A DNA stretch of 64,000 nucleotides from Phaeodactylibacter sp. (GTDB lineage: Bacteria; Bacteroidota; Bacteroidia; Chitinophagales; Saprospiraceae), in NCBI RefSeq assembly GCF_022763345.1, contig NZ_JALEGS010000068.1, positions 158,405 through 222,404 on the forward strand, read 5' to 3'. A program made the translations under genes and the position numbers. The notes under the pieces are model-generated. The model made no database searches, had not been told where the DNA came from, and saw only the letters and a program-made list of their open reading frames with translations. This document shows, piece after piece, positions 17,601 to 24,665 of the stretch. Every line of letters starts with the position of its first letter. Position 1 is the stretch's first letter.

Positions 17601-18298
17601 GCGTATGGACCTTAAATATATCAGATGACAAATTTATGCACGCTGGGTCAGTTGACAATTGGTCGTTAGAGCTTTGTTTTGATCAGGATGCTGCTAATCC
17701 GCCCGCTTTTTCCAAAATGGCCCTCGCCGTACCTGAAAATGGAAGTGCCCTTATTCAGAGCAATAACCTCCTGGCGAGCACTTCCGAAAACTCACCAGAA
17801 GAAATCATCTACACCATAGTGTCTATTCCATCCGCAGGCGATCTGAATTATAACGGAAGTGTTGCAATGGCTGGCACCACTTTCAGCCAGGCATCGATCA
17901 ATGGTGGTGCACTGAGTTATACAAACACCAATCCGGATGCTGGCACTGATCAATTCAGCTTTGATATTGCCACTCCTCAGGGAGGCTGGATTCAAGGGGA
18001 ATCACTAAACCTAAATATAGGTGAGGGGACAAGCGTTAGGGAGAATAGCTCTAGTCTTCAATTCGACCTTTTCCCCAACCCATCAACTGGAGTACTTAAT
18101 TTAAATCTGGCAGAGTCAGGCTCCCAAAACCTCAAGCTACAGCTTTACAGCATCTCCGGCACCGTAATTTATGAAACGCAAATAGATCCGGCTCACCGGA
18201 TGCAGGAACTTGACATGGAAGAAGTCCCGCCAGGCGTATACCTGGTCGTACTATCAGATGGCGCGCATCTCGGGCGGAAAAAGTGGATTAAGATCTAG
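14687..18298 (+). CDS. Secreted reprolysin-like zinc metalloprotease with T9SS sorting domain
   Basis: About 1203 aa from the chosen ATG, which gives the cleanest signal peptide (MPGLVFILCFLTTGLSAQ); the frame is open back to 14627. A propeptide-like region is followed by a reprolysin-type catalytic domain with the full zinc motif HEMGHQLGCSH and a downstream Met (TIMGQYF). Then come Ig/FN3-like domains, a proprotein-convertase P-domain-like region, a cadherin-like repeat, and a C-terminal type A sorting domain (LFPNPSTGVLNLNL, ending KWIKI). It is expected to be exported by Sec and T9SS and to degrade extracellular protein. It is paralogous to three genes at 36-47 kb but more divergent and more AT-rich. 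No partner gene is adjacent. Confidence 0.92.
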   Translation: MPGLVFILCFLTTGLSAQSNPWRAVGEGEFATQAMDRSIIPQKYLTYALDMDELQVVLERAPMRYSPESYEAVVILQLPMPNGATERFRIFDAPIMQTDLAARYPLLHAYAGVGIDDPTASLRFNITQFGFHALILSGRHSPVYIDPYSKSDTRHYLTYYKSDYQKAESHECHFGEEQDLAIEDLPLGSSQSDCNLRTYRLALACTTTYADFHGGNKPDVMAAFHTTMTRVNGIFEREVAVSMMLVANNDELIFIEDSPYSDETSFGIFDENQVVCDDIIGTANYDIGHVFAHEGGSVALGGAAYRSAACVDQMKASAFSSFDPPVGDPFDIDFVAHEMGHQLGCSHTASNNCNSTRATSVEPSDASTIMGQYFCDLPNIQANNDAYFHAVNLLEIGYNTTEGPAGSCPTLTDTGNTPPEVEVEQQRYVLPISTPFKLEAIGQDADGDVLTYCWEQMDNEMIPNPPIPEIEAGPAFRSYEPVEEPYRIFPALEYLINGTDYQWEVLPAVSREMDFRVTVRDNFMGAGCTSEADVDLTFDEGAGPFLVQSPNSDVVWYEGASYTISWDVANTDMAPVNCSQVDILLSTDGGYTYPVNLATNVPNDGAHIIEVPEILSSTVRVMVRCSDNLFFDISDEDFSIATASNPALGLAVDAPVQQACQNAERVNYQLSFSSIAGFDEEVTLSASGIPSGASFSFSSSSFIPPANINLDIEGLENVAPGAYTIDINASSASSDLGQEVILELEQDIPEPILLTTPANGASGVSLRPDFNWSGGGNDPEYIVEIARTPGFGQAVVEVGRVNTEAYTPTVSLAPLTVYYWRVRTQNSCTPAEGAPWFSFQTGGEGCYIFTKSDPAYVHGYVDTETSELTVGHDLSITDANVQLEIFHKNIGDLSVSLTAPSGTSVELFNRPGVPATDIGCSRDDMLLIFDDESSNSAEQLENSCINGQEYGIEGTFQPMVPLANFNGLPSAGVWTLNISDDKFMHAGSVDNWSLELCFDQDAANPPAFSKMALAVPENGSALIQSNNLLASTSENSPEEIIYTIVSIPSAGDLNYNGSVAMAGTTFSQASINGGALSYTNTNPDAGTDQFSFDIATPQGGWIQGESLNLNIGEGTSVRENSSSLQFDLFPNPSTGVLNLNLAESGSQNLKLQLYSISGTVIYETQIDPAHRMQELDMEEVPPGVYLVVLSDGAHLGRKKWIKI

Positions 18299-18414
18299 AA
18301 GCATTAACCTTCACAGAAAGGTAAGTGAAAATGCCCCTGAAGTTTCAGATATACGCAGTACGGAGTGGTCACCCACTGGCGCTGACAGCCAGCACGGGGA
18401 ACGATAAATGCCGG

Positions 18415-18498
18415 GCTAACAGTCCAGACACTCATCGTCTGGGGCATTGATCCAGCCATTCATCGTCTGGGTCAATGATCCAGCCATTCATCGTCTGG
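18415..18498. repeat. Three 28-bp tandem repeats
   Basis: Units at 18415-18442, 18443-18470 and 18471-18498 share the core CCAG(C/A)CA(T/C)TCATCGTCTGG. The last two are identical over 23 bases (TGATCC onward); the first is degenerate. The period is exactly 28 bp with no spacer between units. Confidence 0.85.
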
Positions 18499-18519
18499 AA
18501 TCTTGGGTTTGCGACATCG

Positions 18520-18582
18520 GCCACTGACAAAGCGTAGCTTATCAGGACAGGCCGCTGATGAAGTCAAGCTTATCAGGGCAAG
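18520..18582. repeat. Two imperfect ~31-bp direct repeats
   Basis: Units 18520-18550 and 18551-18582 both follow the pattern GCC(A/G)CTGA(C/T), then AGCTTATCAGG(A/G)CA(A/G)G. They lie just after the 28-bp repeats and are unrelated to them in sequence. Confidence 0.65.
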
Positions 18583-18696
18583 CGCGAGCCACTTCTCAGC
18601 GTAAATGCTGACCCGCCTGCCTTAGTATTAGTACGGCTTCCGGTGGCCGAAGCCCACAGGCGACGGGACACGGGCAGGCATTGAGTAGGTTTGCTG

Positions 18697-18714
18697 CTCC
18701 GATCTTTATCGGAG
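18697..18714. other. Small perfect hairpin CTCCGAT-CTTT-ATCGGAG
   Basis: A perfect 7-bp stem with a 4-nt loop lies in the non-coding repeat region. No T-run follows, so it is not an obvious terminator. Confidence 0.45.
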
Positions 18715-19044
18715 ACCACTTAATCGTCAGTATATTCAGGTAGATCGTATAGCTCAGGATAGCCCGATGCTAGAGTTGGAAATAGGGGCGGGCGAAGTGA
18801 TGGTGGTTCGTTGACTCTTATGCGTTAGCCATGCTAATTATGCAATGCACCTGCCTCGCTTAACATAGAATACCCAGTGGTTTAACGCGGAGTTAACATA
18901 CTGATAGTCAATATTGTAAAGGTAGGGTGCTGGTTCTGCTGTGGTGTTGATTAAAGTCAGCCCAGCCGCTGTTTTTCCTAAATGCAGATCGATAGCAATA
19001 TGCTGAATTTGCAAAGGAATGATTCACCAATACACCGCTATCGT

Positions 19045-19782
19045 ATGCATCCCCTTAAATACCTTTTATTGCTCAGCTTATTGATTTGGAGTTGTGACAA
19101 CGCGACAAGACATCATGAAGTCACGATTGTTAATGGAACGGGTTCAGGCTCCTATGAGCTTGGAGAAAAGGTCTACATCGAATCTGATAATGCTCCAGAA
19201 GGAGAAGCTTTTTTCAAATGGGAAGGAGATACTTTTCTATTGGACCAAAGCAGGAGCCCCGAAACTTCCTTTACGATGCCATTCCAGGACATACAGCTTA
19301 CGGCTACTTTCAAAGACTTGCCCAGATACAATCTTGCCGTTGAATCTGGAAATGGATCAGGTGCCTACCTTGCAGGTACTATAGTCCAGGTCTATGCGTT
19401 TGCAGCGGCTGAAGGAAAGGTATTTGACCACTGGGAAGGAGACGTCGCATTTCTAGAAGACTCCACCTCTATGCAAAGCACCATTGAAATACCGGAATTT
19501 GATATTAGCATCACTGCTATCTATGTTCCCAACCCTTCAAACCTGGTTAGTTTTAGCCAAGAGGTATTGCCGATCATGAAGGTGAGCTGTACCAATACAA
19601 GTTGCCATAGTTATGGCACGGTTTCGGAACCGCTAACCAATTATCAGGAGATTAAGTCTATTCTACCTAGTGTAAGGTCTGTGATTGCCAACGCCTCCAT
19701 GCCTGTCGCGCCTTATGAGTTGACTCAAGAGGAACGGGAGTTGATCATCGAATGGATTGACCAGGGTGGATTGAATAATTAA
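19045..19782 (+). CDS. Lipoprotein with InlB-B-type repeats and C-terminal CX4CH (haem-like) domain
   Basis: From the ATG at 19045 (245 aa) the protein starts MHPLKYLLLLSLLIWSC, a lipoprotein signal with the lipid-attachment Cys at 17. The frame is open upstream to 18982, but that start spoils the signal. Two divergent bacterial repeats follow (GTGSGSYELGEKVYI...FFKWEGD and GNGSGAYLAGTIVQV...FDHWEGD), of the InlB-B / Flg_new type. The C-terminal ~70 residues contain EVLPIMKVSCTNTSCH, a CX4CH motif, and end with a WIDQGG motif. This layout is familiar from cytochrome c-like domains of Bacteroidota. Haem binding is inferred. It is first in a three-gene operon. Confidence 0.82.
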   Translation: MHPLKYLLLLSLLIWSCDNATRHHEVTIVNGTGSGSYELGEKVYIESDNAPEGEAFFKWEGDTFLLDQSRSPETSFTMPFQDIQLTATFKDLPRYNLAVESGNGSGAYLAGTIVQVYAFAAAEGKVFDHWEGDVAFLEDSTSMQSTIEIPEFDISITAIYVPNPSNLVSFSQEVLPIMKVSCTNTSCHSYGTVSEPLTNYQEIKSILPSVRSVIANASMPVAPYELTQEERELIIEWIDQGGLNN

Positions 19783-19811
19783 TACTATACCACAACTAAG
19801 TTTTAGTTTCT

Positions 19812-20150
19812 ATGAAGAACGTGATAGCACTTCTGATGCTCTTGTTTTTGTTGCTGTTGACCAGTTTTTCGGATAAGGGTTCTGTAATTCCGGCCTCCAT
19901 TGTATTTGAGAGAGATATCTACCCCATTTTTCAAACTAAATGCAATCAGGGGGAATGCCATGGAGATAAAGGGAAAGCTTTTCCGAAATACACCTCCTAT
20001 GGTATTATTAAAGGAAAATCCAGGAAAATAGCCTATCGCCTGAATAAGGAAAAAGACCCTATGCCTCCAGTGGATGCAGACCTTCCATTGACCTCTGAAG
20101 AACGCCAACTTATACTTGACTGGATCGCCTCGGGTGCCCCAAGAGATTGA
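19812..20150 (+). CDS. Small exported c-type cytochrome-like protein (CX4CH)
   Basis: A 112-aa protein with an N-terminal hydrophobic signal (MKNVIALLMLLFLLLLTSFS), 29 bp after the previous gene. The body matches the C-terminal domain of its neighbour: ERDIYPIFQTKCNQGECHGD (CX4CH), then DPMPPVDADLPLTSEERQLI and DWIASGAP at the end. Such single-domain proteins are usually annotated as c-type cytochrome domain proteins. The spacing is CX4CH rather than CX2CH, so covalent haem attachment is not certain. Confidence 0.82.
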   Translation: MKNVIALLMLLFLLLLTSFSDKGSVIPASIVFERDIYPIFQTKCNQGECHGDKGKAFPKYTSYGIIKGKSRKIAYRLNKEKDPMPPVDADLPLTSEERQLILDWIASGAPRD

Positions 20151-20187
20151 TCATCATTGTCTGTACACCAAATAATTTAGTAGTCTG

Positions 20188-21039
20188 ATGAAAAACATAG
20201 CCATAATTGTAGCCCTAATGCTTATTACCGGTAGCATATGGGCGCAGCAGGAGCCCGTTGAGCGATTTCCCGTCTACGAGACGTTTCGAACCTACTACTT
20301 ACTCAACGGGCATACTACAGAGATGCTTGCAAAAAGGGATTTGCTCCTAAACATTTCCCATCGGTTTAACGGATACACTTCAGAAGGGATTCAAGAGCTT
20401 TTTGGCTTAGATGGATCTGCAAATATCCGGTTGGAATTAATGTATGGCCTTACTGAGAATCTGGATGTTGGGTTCGGCAGAAGTAGTTTTTTTAAAACCT
20501 ATGATGGTACCGTTAAATACCGGTTAGTGCAGCAAATAGAGCAAGGAGTTCCTTTTAGTCTGGTTTTATTTGGAAATACCGCTATCAGAACCCATGAATG
20601 GTCAGAATTGGAAGCCGCTTCTTTAGAGCGAAAACACCGGATAAGTTATCAGGTACAGGCAATGGTTTCCAGTAAGGTTTCAGAATTTTTGAGTATTCAA
20701 CTGATGCCTACCTATATCCACAGAAACCTGGTGGAAGAATTAGAGGAAGAGAATGGCATCATGAGCTTAGGCGCAGGGGCTTCGGTTAAATTTGCTCCAA
20801 GCGTGGCGTTTAAAGTAGAGTACTACCATCGTTTCAGCGAAGCGAACATTGGAGCGAAATCATTGCATCATGCAGTTGGGTTCGGAATAGATATCGCCAA
20901 TGAGCGGCACTCTTACCAGCTCCACTTTACCAATAATACAGGTCTCATAGGACAGGAATTTATTCCAAATACCCACGATAACTTTTGGAATAACCAAATT
21001 CACTTTGGCTTTAGAATCGTGAGAAGGTTTGCCTTATAG
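20188..21039 (+). CDS. DUF5777 family outer-membrane beta-barrel protein
   Basis: A 283-aa protein with signal peptide MKNIAIIVALMLITGSIWAQ, 37 bp after the cytochrome-like gene. The sequence follows the DUF5777 pattern closely: LLNGHTTEMLAKRDLLLNIS, RFNGYTSEGIQELFGLDGSA, YGLTENLDVGFGRSSFFKTY, LMPTYIHRNLV and a final NQIHFGFRIVRRF. Alternating amphipathic strands and an aromatic C-terminus fit an outer-membrane barrel. DUF5777 genes often accompany cytochrome-like proteins, as here, which suggests a shared envelope redox or transport role (inference). Confidence 0.88.
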   Translation: MKNIAIIVALMLITGSIWAQQEPVERFPVYETFRTYYLLNGHTTEMLAKRDLLLNISHRFNGYTSEGIQELFGLDGSANIRLELMYGLTENLDVGFGRSSFFKTYDGTVKYRLVQQIEQGVPFSLVLFGNTAIRTHEWSELEAASLERKHRISYQVQAMVSSKVSEFLSIQLMPTYIHRNLVEELEEENGIMSLGAGASVKFAPSVAFKVEYYHRFSEANIGAKSLHHAVGFGIDIANERHSYQLHFTNNTGLIGQEFIPNTHDNFWNNQIHFGFRIVRRFAL

Positions 21040-21075
21040 AAAGAAGCGGATCGAGTTTTATTGTAGCGTCGCTTC

Positions 21076-21927
21076 CTAAACCAATTCCCCCAGCACCGGC
21101 GTACCGGCCTTCCCTGGCGACTGATTAAATAGCCGGGCATAAGCTGCATAAAGCTCCGGCAACTGTGCCTGAAAAGCAGCCGGCCAGGTGAAGAAATGCA
21201 CAATGCTCACCGGACGGAGCGGAATGGGGTCTAGGTTGATCCATTGCTGTATCCAGGCCTGGCTAAAGCCGCTGATTTGCTGTAGCTCGAGCCAGTGGTC
21301 TTCAGTAAGGGGCGGTATGTCGAGCTCAGGGTAGGAGCGCTCGAAGACTTTGGCATACTCGTGCAGCCCGATGTTGTAAAAGTTGTGGGGCTCCAGAAAG
21401 CCTTTCATCAGCTGCTCAGCGGAGAACAGGATGGCACCGTCTTCCTCGTAGATTTCGGAAGCGTGGTAATTTTTGGGATACTGAGGAGAAGGGAAAGGCT
21501 GCGGGAAAAAGATGAGGTGCTCAAATTTGGGCAACAAAAAGTCTTTGCGGCCGAAGGTGAGTTGCACGGCACAGATGGCAGCGACGGCTTTGAGGTCTTC
21601 CGTTACGTCTTCCATCCCTTTCGCCATAAAGTCATTGGCTTCCATGTACAGGCGTACCCGGCGGCGAAAGCGCAGCTTTTCAGAATCAGCCAGGCGCTGA
21701 TAGTAGGGCAGGTGGCGCTGTAGCAACCCCCTCAGCTTTGGGGGCATATCGGGTGGGCGGCGGGTCCACCACCACCAGTTGATCTGTGGGCTTAGGATGT
21801 AGATAAAGGCCAGCGCAATCACAAAAGGCACGACGTAAATACTGTAGCTGGAATGGGCTTCCCAAGCCAGGAACAGAAACAGAATGGCTCCAAGTACAAA
21901 GGGGATGGATAAAATGCGTGCTGGCAT
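21076..21927 (-). CDS. MtfA/M90-like membrane protein with degenerate HExxH
   Basis: A 283-aa protein with two N-terminal membrane segments (about 8-24 and 28-46) followed by a cytosolic domain resembling the M90 zinc peptidase MtfA. Supporting features are LPYYQRLADSEKLRFRRRV, a conserved AAICAVQLTFG helix and NFYNIGLHEYAKVFE. In active MtfA the last motif is HExxH; here residues 189-193 read HEYAK, so the second zinc-binding His is replaced by Lys. The family assignment is good. Peptidase activity is doubtful. It is convergent with the DUF5777 gene, 36 bp apart. Confidence 0.8.
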   Translation of the reverse strand: MPARILSIPFVLGAILFLFLAWEAHSSYSIYVVPFVIALAFIYILSPQINWWWWTRRPPDMPPKLRGLLQRHLPYYQRLADSEKLRFRRRVRLYMEANDFMAKGMEDVTEDLKAVAAICAVQLTFGRKDFLLPKFEHLIFFPQPFPSPQYPKNYHASEIYEEDGAILFSAEQLMKGFLEPHNFYNIGLHEYAKVFERSYPELDIPPLTEDHWLELQQISGFSQAWIQQWINLDPIPLRPVSIVHFFTWPAAFQAQLPELYAAYARLFNQSPGKAGTPVLGELV

Positions 21928-22009
21928 ATACTGGTTTTGAAGGGGAAATTACAAAATCAGTTAACACTTCGGGAGGAATCGTGTTTCATTCCCATTGCCA
22001 AAAATCATT

Positions 22010-22459
22010 GCTATGATAGCCGAAGCCATCGCCCGATATTTCCACTTTATCAGCATTCTGACTATGGTCTGTGCGATTGCCGGGGAAGCCTGGCTCATCC
22101 GGCCACGCTTGCAACGCCGTACCCTACAGCAGTTGTTTGTACTCGATAGCGTGTATGGGCTAAGTGCCCTGGCTATAGTGGGCATTGGACTATTGCTGTG
22201 GTTTGGTGTGGGCAAGCCTGCAGCTTACTATACATCCAATTGGGTTTTTCACCTCAAGCTGGGGCTCTTCACTGCCTTAGGGGTTTTGTCGATCTTTCCA
22301 ACTGTATTTTTCTTCAAAAATCGGAAGGGACAAGAAACAGATTGGGTGGAGATTCCGGCACGCATCCGGCTCCTGATCCGCCTGGAACTCCTTTTGCTGC
22401 TCTTTATCCCGCTTTGCGCAACGCTTATGGCACGCGGGTTTGGACAGGTGAGCGGATAG
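22010..22459 (+). CDS. DUF2214 family membrane protein
   Basis: About 149 aa from MIAEAIARYFHF (ATG at 22010; an ATG at 21995 is in frame). It has four predicted membrane helices: ~6-25, ~44-66, ~77-97 and ~122-142. The motifs RYFHFISILTMVCAIAGEAW, DSVYGLSALAIVGIGLLLWF and NWVFHLKLGLFTALGVLS match the DUF2214 family, small inner-membrane proteins of unknown function. It is transcribed away from the MtfA-like gene, with about 80 bp for two divergent promoters, and is followed 49 bp later by the bestrophin gene. Confidence 0.8.
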   Translation, partial: AMIAEAIARYFHFISILTMVCAIAGEAWLIRPRLQRRTLQQLFVLDSVYGLSALAIVGIGLLLWFGVGKPAAYYTSNWVFHLKLGLFTALGVLSIFPTVFFFKNRKGQETDWVEIPARIRLLIRLELLLLLFIPLCATLMARGFGQVSG

Positions 22460-22508
22460 CTATATCTTTTGAGGTGCTGGTAGTGTTACCTGTTAAAGCC
22501 TCACACCT

Positions 22509-23435
22509 ATGATCTATTACAAAACAAATGACAACTGGTTTGGTGACCTGCGCCACCTTGCCAAAAGCTGGACAATGGTCCGAATTATGCGCAGTGTCCT
22601 GCTTATCGGCGTTTATGCCGCAGTAGTCTGCCTGACGATCGAGTGGCTCAACCTTGGGCGGTATGTGGACCTCAATACCTCGGTGTTTTCTCTACTTGGG
22701 GTGATCCTCAGTATTTTGTTGGTTTTTCGGACCAACTCTGCCTACGACCGCTGGTGGGAGGCGCGCAAGCAATGGGGCGCACTGGTCAATAACACTCGTA
22801 ACCTTGCCATTTATGTGCACAGTATGTTCCCACAAGACAACACCGCCATCCGGCGGTACATGGGCAAGCATATTTCCAATTTTTGTATCGCACTTGCAGA
22901 GCACCTTCGCGATGGGACCAAGCTGGAGCAGCTGATCTATCTGTCTGAGGAAGACCGCAAAGCTTACGAAACCAAAGCCCATGTGCCCAACTACATTGCC
23001 CTGCAAATTTTTCAGCGACTGGCAGAAGCCCACCGGAATCAGGAAATAAATGAGGGCGATTACATCAATATCAAAGCGCAGCACCAAAGCCTGCTGGATA
23101 TCCTGGGGGCATGCGAGCGGATCAAGAAGACGCCCATCCCCTTCTCTTATGCCGTTTATCTGAAAATATTCATTACAGCTTATGCATTTTTGTTGCCCTT
23201 CGCGCTGGTCAATACCTTTCACCTGATGAGCATCCCCCTGTCGATGTTCATCTTCTTTGCGCTATTGGGCGTGGAGCTTTTGGGAGAGGAAATTGAGGAC
23301 CCCTTCGGGCTCGACTGCAATGATTTGCCTACCGGCGATATAGCCCACACCATTAAAGGCAATGTATTTGAAATACTTGAATCCCGGCATCCGGTGGAAT
23401 CCAGGGAGCGGGAGTTATATGAAAAGGTGTTCTAA
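22509..23435 (+). CDS. Bestrophin family ion channel (UPF0187)
   Basis: A 308-aa membrane protein matching bacterial bestrophins, which form pentameric anion or cation channels in the inner membrane. The signature RTNSAYDRWWEARKQWGALV lies after the second hydrophobic segment. It is followed by NNTRNLAIYVHSMF, and near the C-terminus by the channel helix pair (IFITAYAFLLPFALVN) and the acidic GEEIEDPFGLDCNDLP, which resembles the bestrophin Ca-clasp segment. The length is typical (about 290-310). Its stop codon overlaps that of the convergent GluR0-like gene by 4 bp. Confidence 0.92.
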   Translation: MIYYKTNDNWFGDLRHLAKSWTMVRIMRSVLLIGVYAAVVCLTIEWLNLGRYVDLNTSVFSLLGVILSILLVFRTNSAYDRWWEARKQWGALVNNTRNLAIYVHSMFPQDNTAIRRYMGKHISNFCIALAEHLRDGTKLEQLIYLSEEDRKAYETKAHVPNYIALQIFQRLAEAHRNQEINEGDYINIKAQHQSLLDILGACERIKKTPIPFSYAVYLKIFITAYAFLLPFALVNTFHLMSIPLSMFIFFALLGVELLGEEIEDPFGLDCNDLPTGDIAHTIKGNVFEILESRHPVESRERELYEKVF

Positions 23436-24508
23436 TCCTCACCAAGATACCGGTATACAGCCTTTTGCCATTTTGGTTCTGCGATTTTCTCCAGAAGCAA
23501 TTGGTCGATCGGCTCTCGTACCGAACTGTCATCGGGAAGGGCTATACCCATGTTGTTCTTGAGTAAAAGCCTAGGGGAAATAGCCAGTCGCTGGTAGTAG
23601 TCACGGCTGTTGTTGAGATATTTCAAAACGGGCACGTTGGAGACCACCGCATCGATCTCTTCGTTTAGCAATGCATCAATAGCTTCTTCGATAGATGTGA
23701 AAGGAGTGTAGTTAATGTGCTCCCGAATCAGATATTCTTCTCCGGAAGACTTTCGTGCTGCTCCAACCCTAACCTGTCGCAGTTGATCATCTGACTGTAT
23801 GTGGGAAGAAAGCCGGGTCGTAGTCAGAATAGCACTGGCATTTGCTGTAAATAGGGAAAGCAAAATAATACTGGTGAAAATCCATACAATGCCAAGTATT
23901 TTCCCGATTTGACTATTCGGTACTTTATCGCCATACCCCACCGTCGTCATCGTCACTGCAGACCACCATAAGCCATCGGCAAGCCCCTGAATATTTCGCT
24001 CGGAAGGATGTTCGCGATTGTAGCGCCGCTCAGCCAGCCAAACAATAGTGCCTGAGACAAGAAGAACAAGCAACAGGGTACCGATCAGTTCCAGGAGGTT
24101 GATGAGAATGGGCTTCCAGTAGTTGGCAAAAGCATTGCGGCGGGACCGGGCAGCTGTTGCAATACCTGTTCCGGAAGGATTGACGGCTTGTGTGAAGTCA
24201 ACCAGGGCTTCCCGCCTTGGGGTGATCGATATAGCGCCGAGCCCTATGTCAAATTGACCTTGTTGCAAACCCGAAAGCAGCGTGTTCATATCGGTAAGGG
24301 TATAGGCGTAGGAGAAGCCCAGGTCGCCCGCGATATCTTCCCAAAGCTCCACCATTAAGCCACCGTAGGTACTATCCGGGTACTGAAGGCCAAAGGGCGG
24401 CGAATCATATACCGCTACCTGTAGTACATCCGGTGAATTAAGCTGGACTGATGCCTTTTGCCCCAATAGCCAGGCTGGTATCAAAAGGAAAATGAGTATT
24501 GATCGCAT
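23432..24508 (-). CDS. GluR0-like prokaryotic glutamate-gated potassium channel
   Basis: A 358-aa protein with signal peptide (1-16), the S1 half of a periplasmic amino-acid-binding domain (~28-118), TM1 (~132-158), a pore loop with the K+ selectivity filter TTVGYGD (188-194), TM2 (~201-224) and the S2 half (~243-345). ISITPRREALVDFT (94-106) carries the Arg that binds the ligand alpha-carboxylate in ionotropic glutamate receptors, and EEIDAVVSN (283-291) offers the acidic residue for the amino group. This order (S1-M1-P-M2-S2) is that of cyanobacterial GluR0, a glutamate-gated K+ channel. The ligand is inferred from the family. Confidence 0.9.
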   Translation of the reverse strand: MRSILIFLLIPAWLLGQKASVQLNSPDVLQVAVYDSPPFGLQYPDSTYGGLMVELWEDIAGDLGFSYAYTLTDMNTLLSGLQQGQFDIGLGAISITPRREALVDFTQAVNPSGTGIATAARSRRNAFANYWKPILINLLELIGTLLLVLLVSGTIVWLAERRYNREHPSERNIQGLADGLWWSAVTMTTVGYGDKVPNSQIGKILGIVWIFTSIILLSLFTANASAILTTTRLSSHIQSDDQLRQVRVGAARKSSGEEYLIREHINYTPFTSIEEAIDALLNEEIDAVVSNVPVLKYLNNSRDYYQRLAISPRLLLKNNMGIALPDDSSVREPIDQLLLEKIAEPKWQKAVYRYLGED

Positions 24509-24550
24509 TTTCTAAAAAGTTGACCGGAAGATAAGAAGTGATCGTAAACC

Positions 24551-24558
24551 CAAAGTTA
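24551..24558 (-). promoter_or_regulatory. Putative -7 element for the GluR0-like gene
   Basis: The minus strand reads TAACTTTG, an exact match to the Bacteroidota -7 consensus TAnnTTTG, 43 bp upstream of the ATG at 24508. The -33 region has only TTA instead of TTG at a suitable distance, so the call is tentative. Confidence 0.4.
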
Positions 24559-24665
24559 ACAGGGTATAAATCAAACCTAACGGAAACTTAATTCCTCCTC
24601 ATTTCAGAGGTTTCAACTTAATGCTCATCTTTGCGTTGCCCTGACCAATACCGAAAAAACAGAAC

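Larger units (their letters stand above)
18299..19044. other. Long non-coding region with short repeats
   Basis: No convincing ORF spans these ~745 bp. It contains three 28-bp tandem units (18415-18498), two imperfect 31/32-bp units (18520-18582), a perfect 7-bp hairpin (18697-18714) and a small TTAAC-GCGGA-GTTAA inverted repeat (18882-18896). The promoter of the following haem-like/barrel operon must lie at its right end, but I could not assign one. Confidence 0.6.

Noticed and set aside
18415..18498. 28-bp repeats as a CRISPR array
   Set aside because: The units are directly adjacent with no spacers, only three copies exist and no cas gene is near.
18882..18896. Integron attC-like site (TTAAC-GCGGA-GTTAA)
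   Set aside because: Only a 5-bp inverted repeat; the paired core sites and folded stem of attC are absent, and there is no integrase.
19045..20150. Classical c-type cytochromes with CXXCH
   Set aside because: Both proteins have CX4CH, not CX2CH, so they are described as haem-like only.
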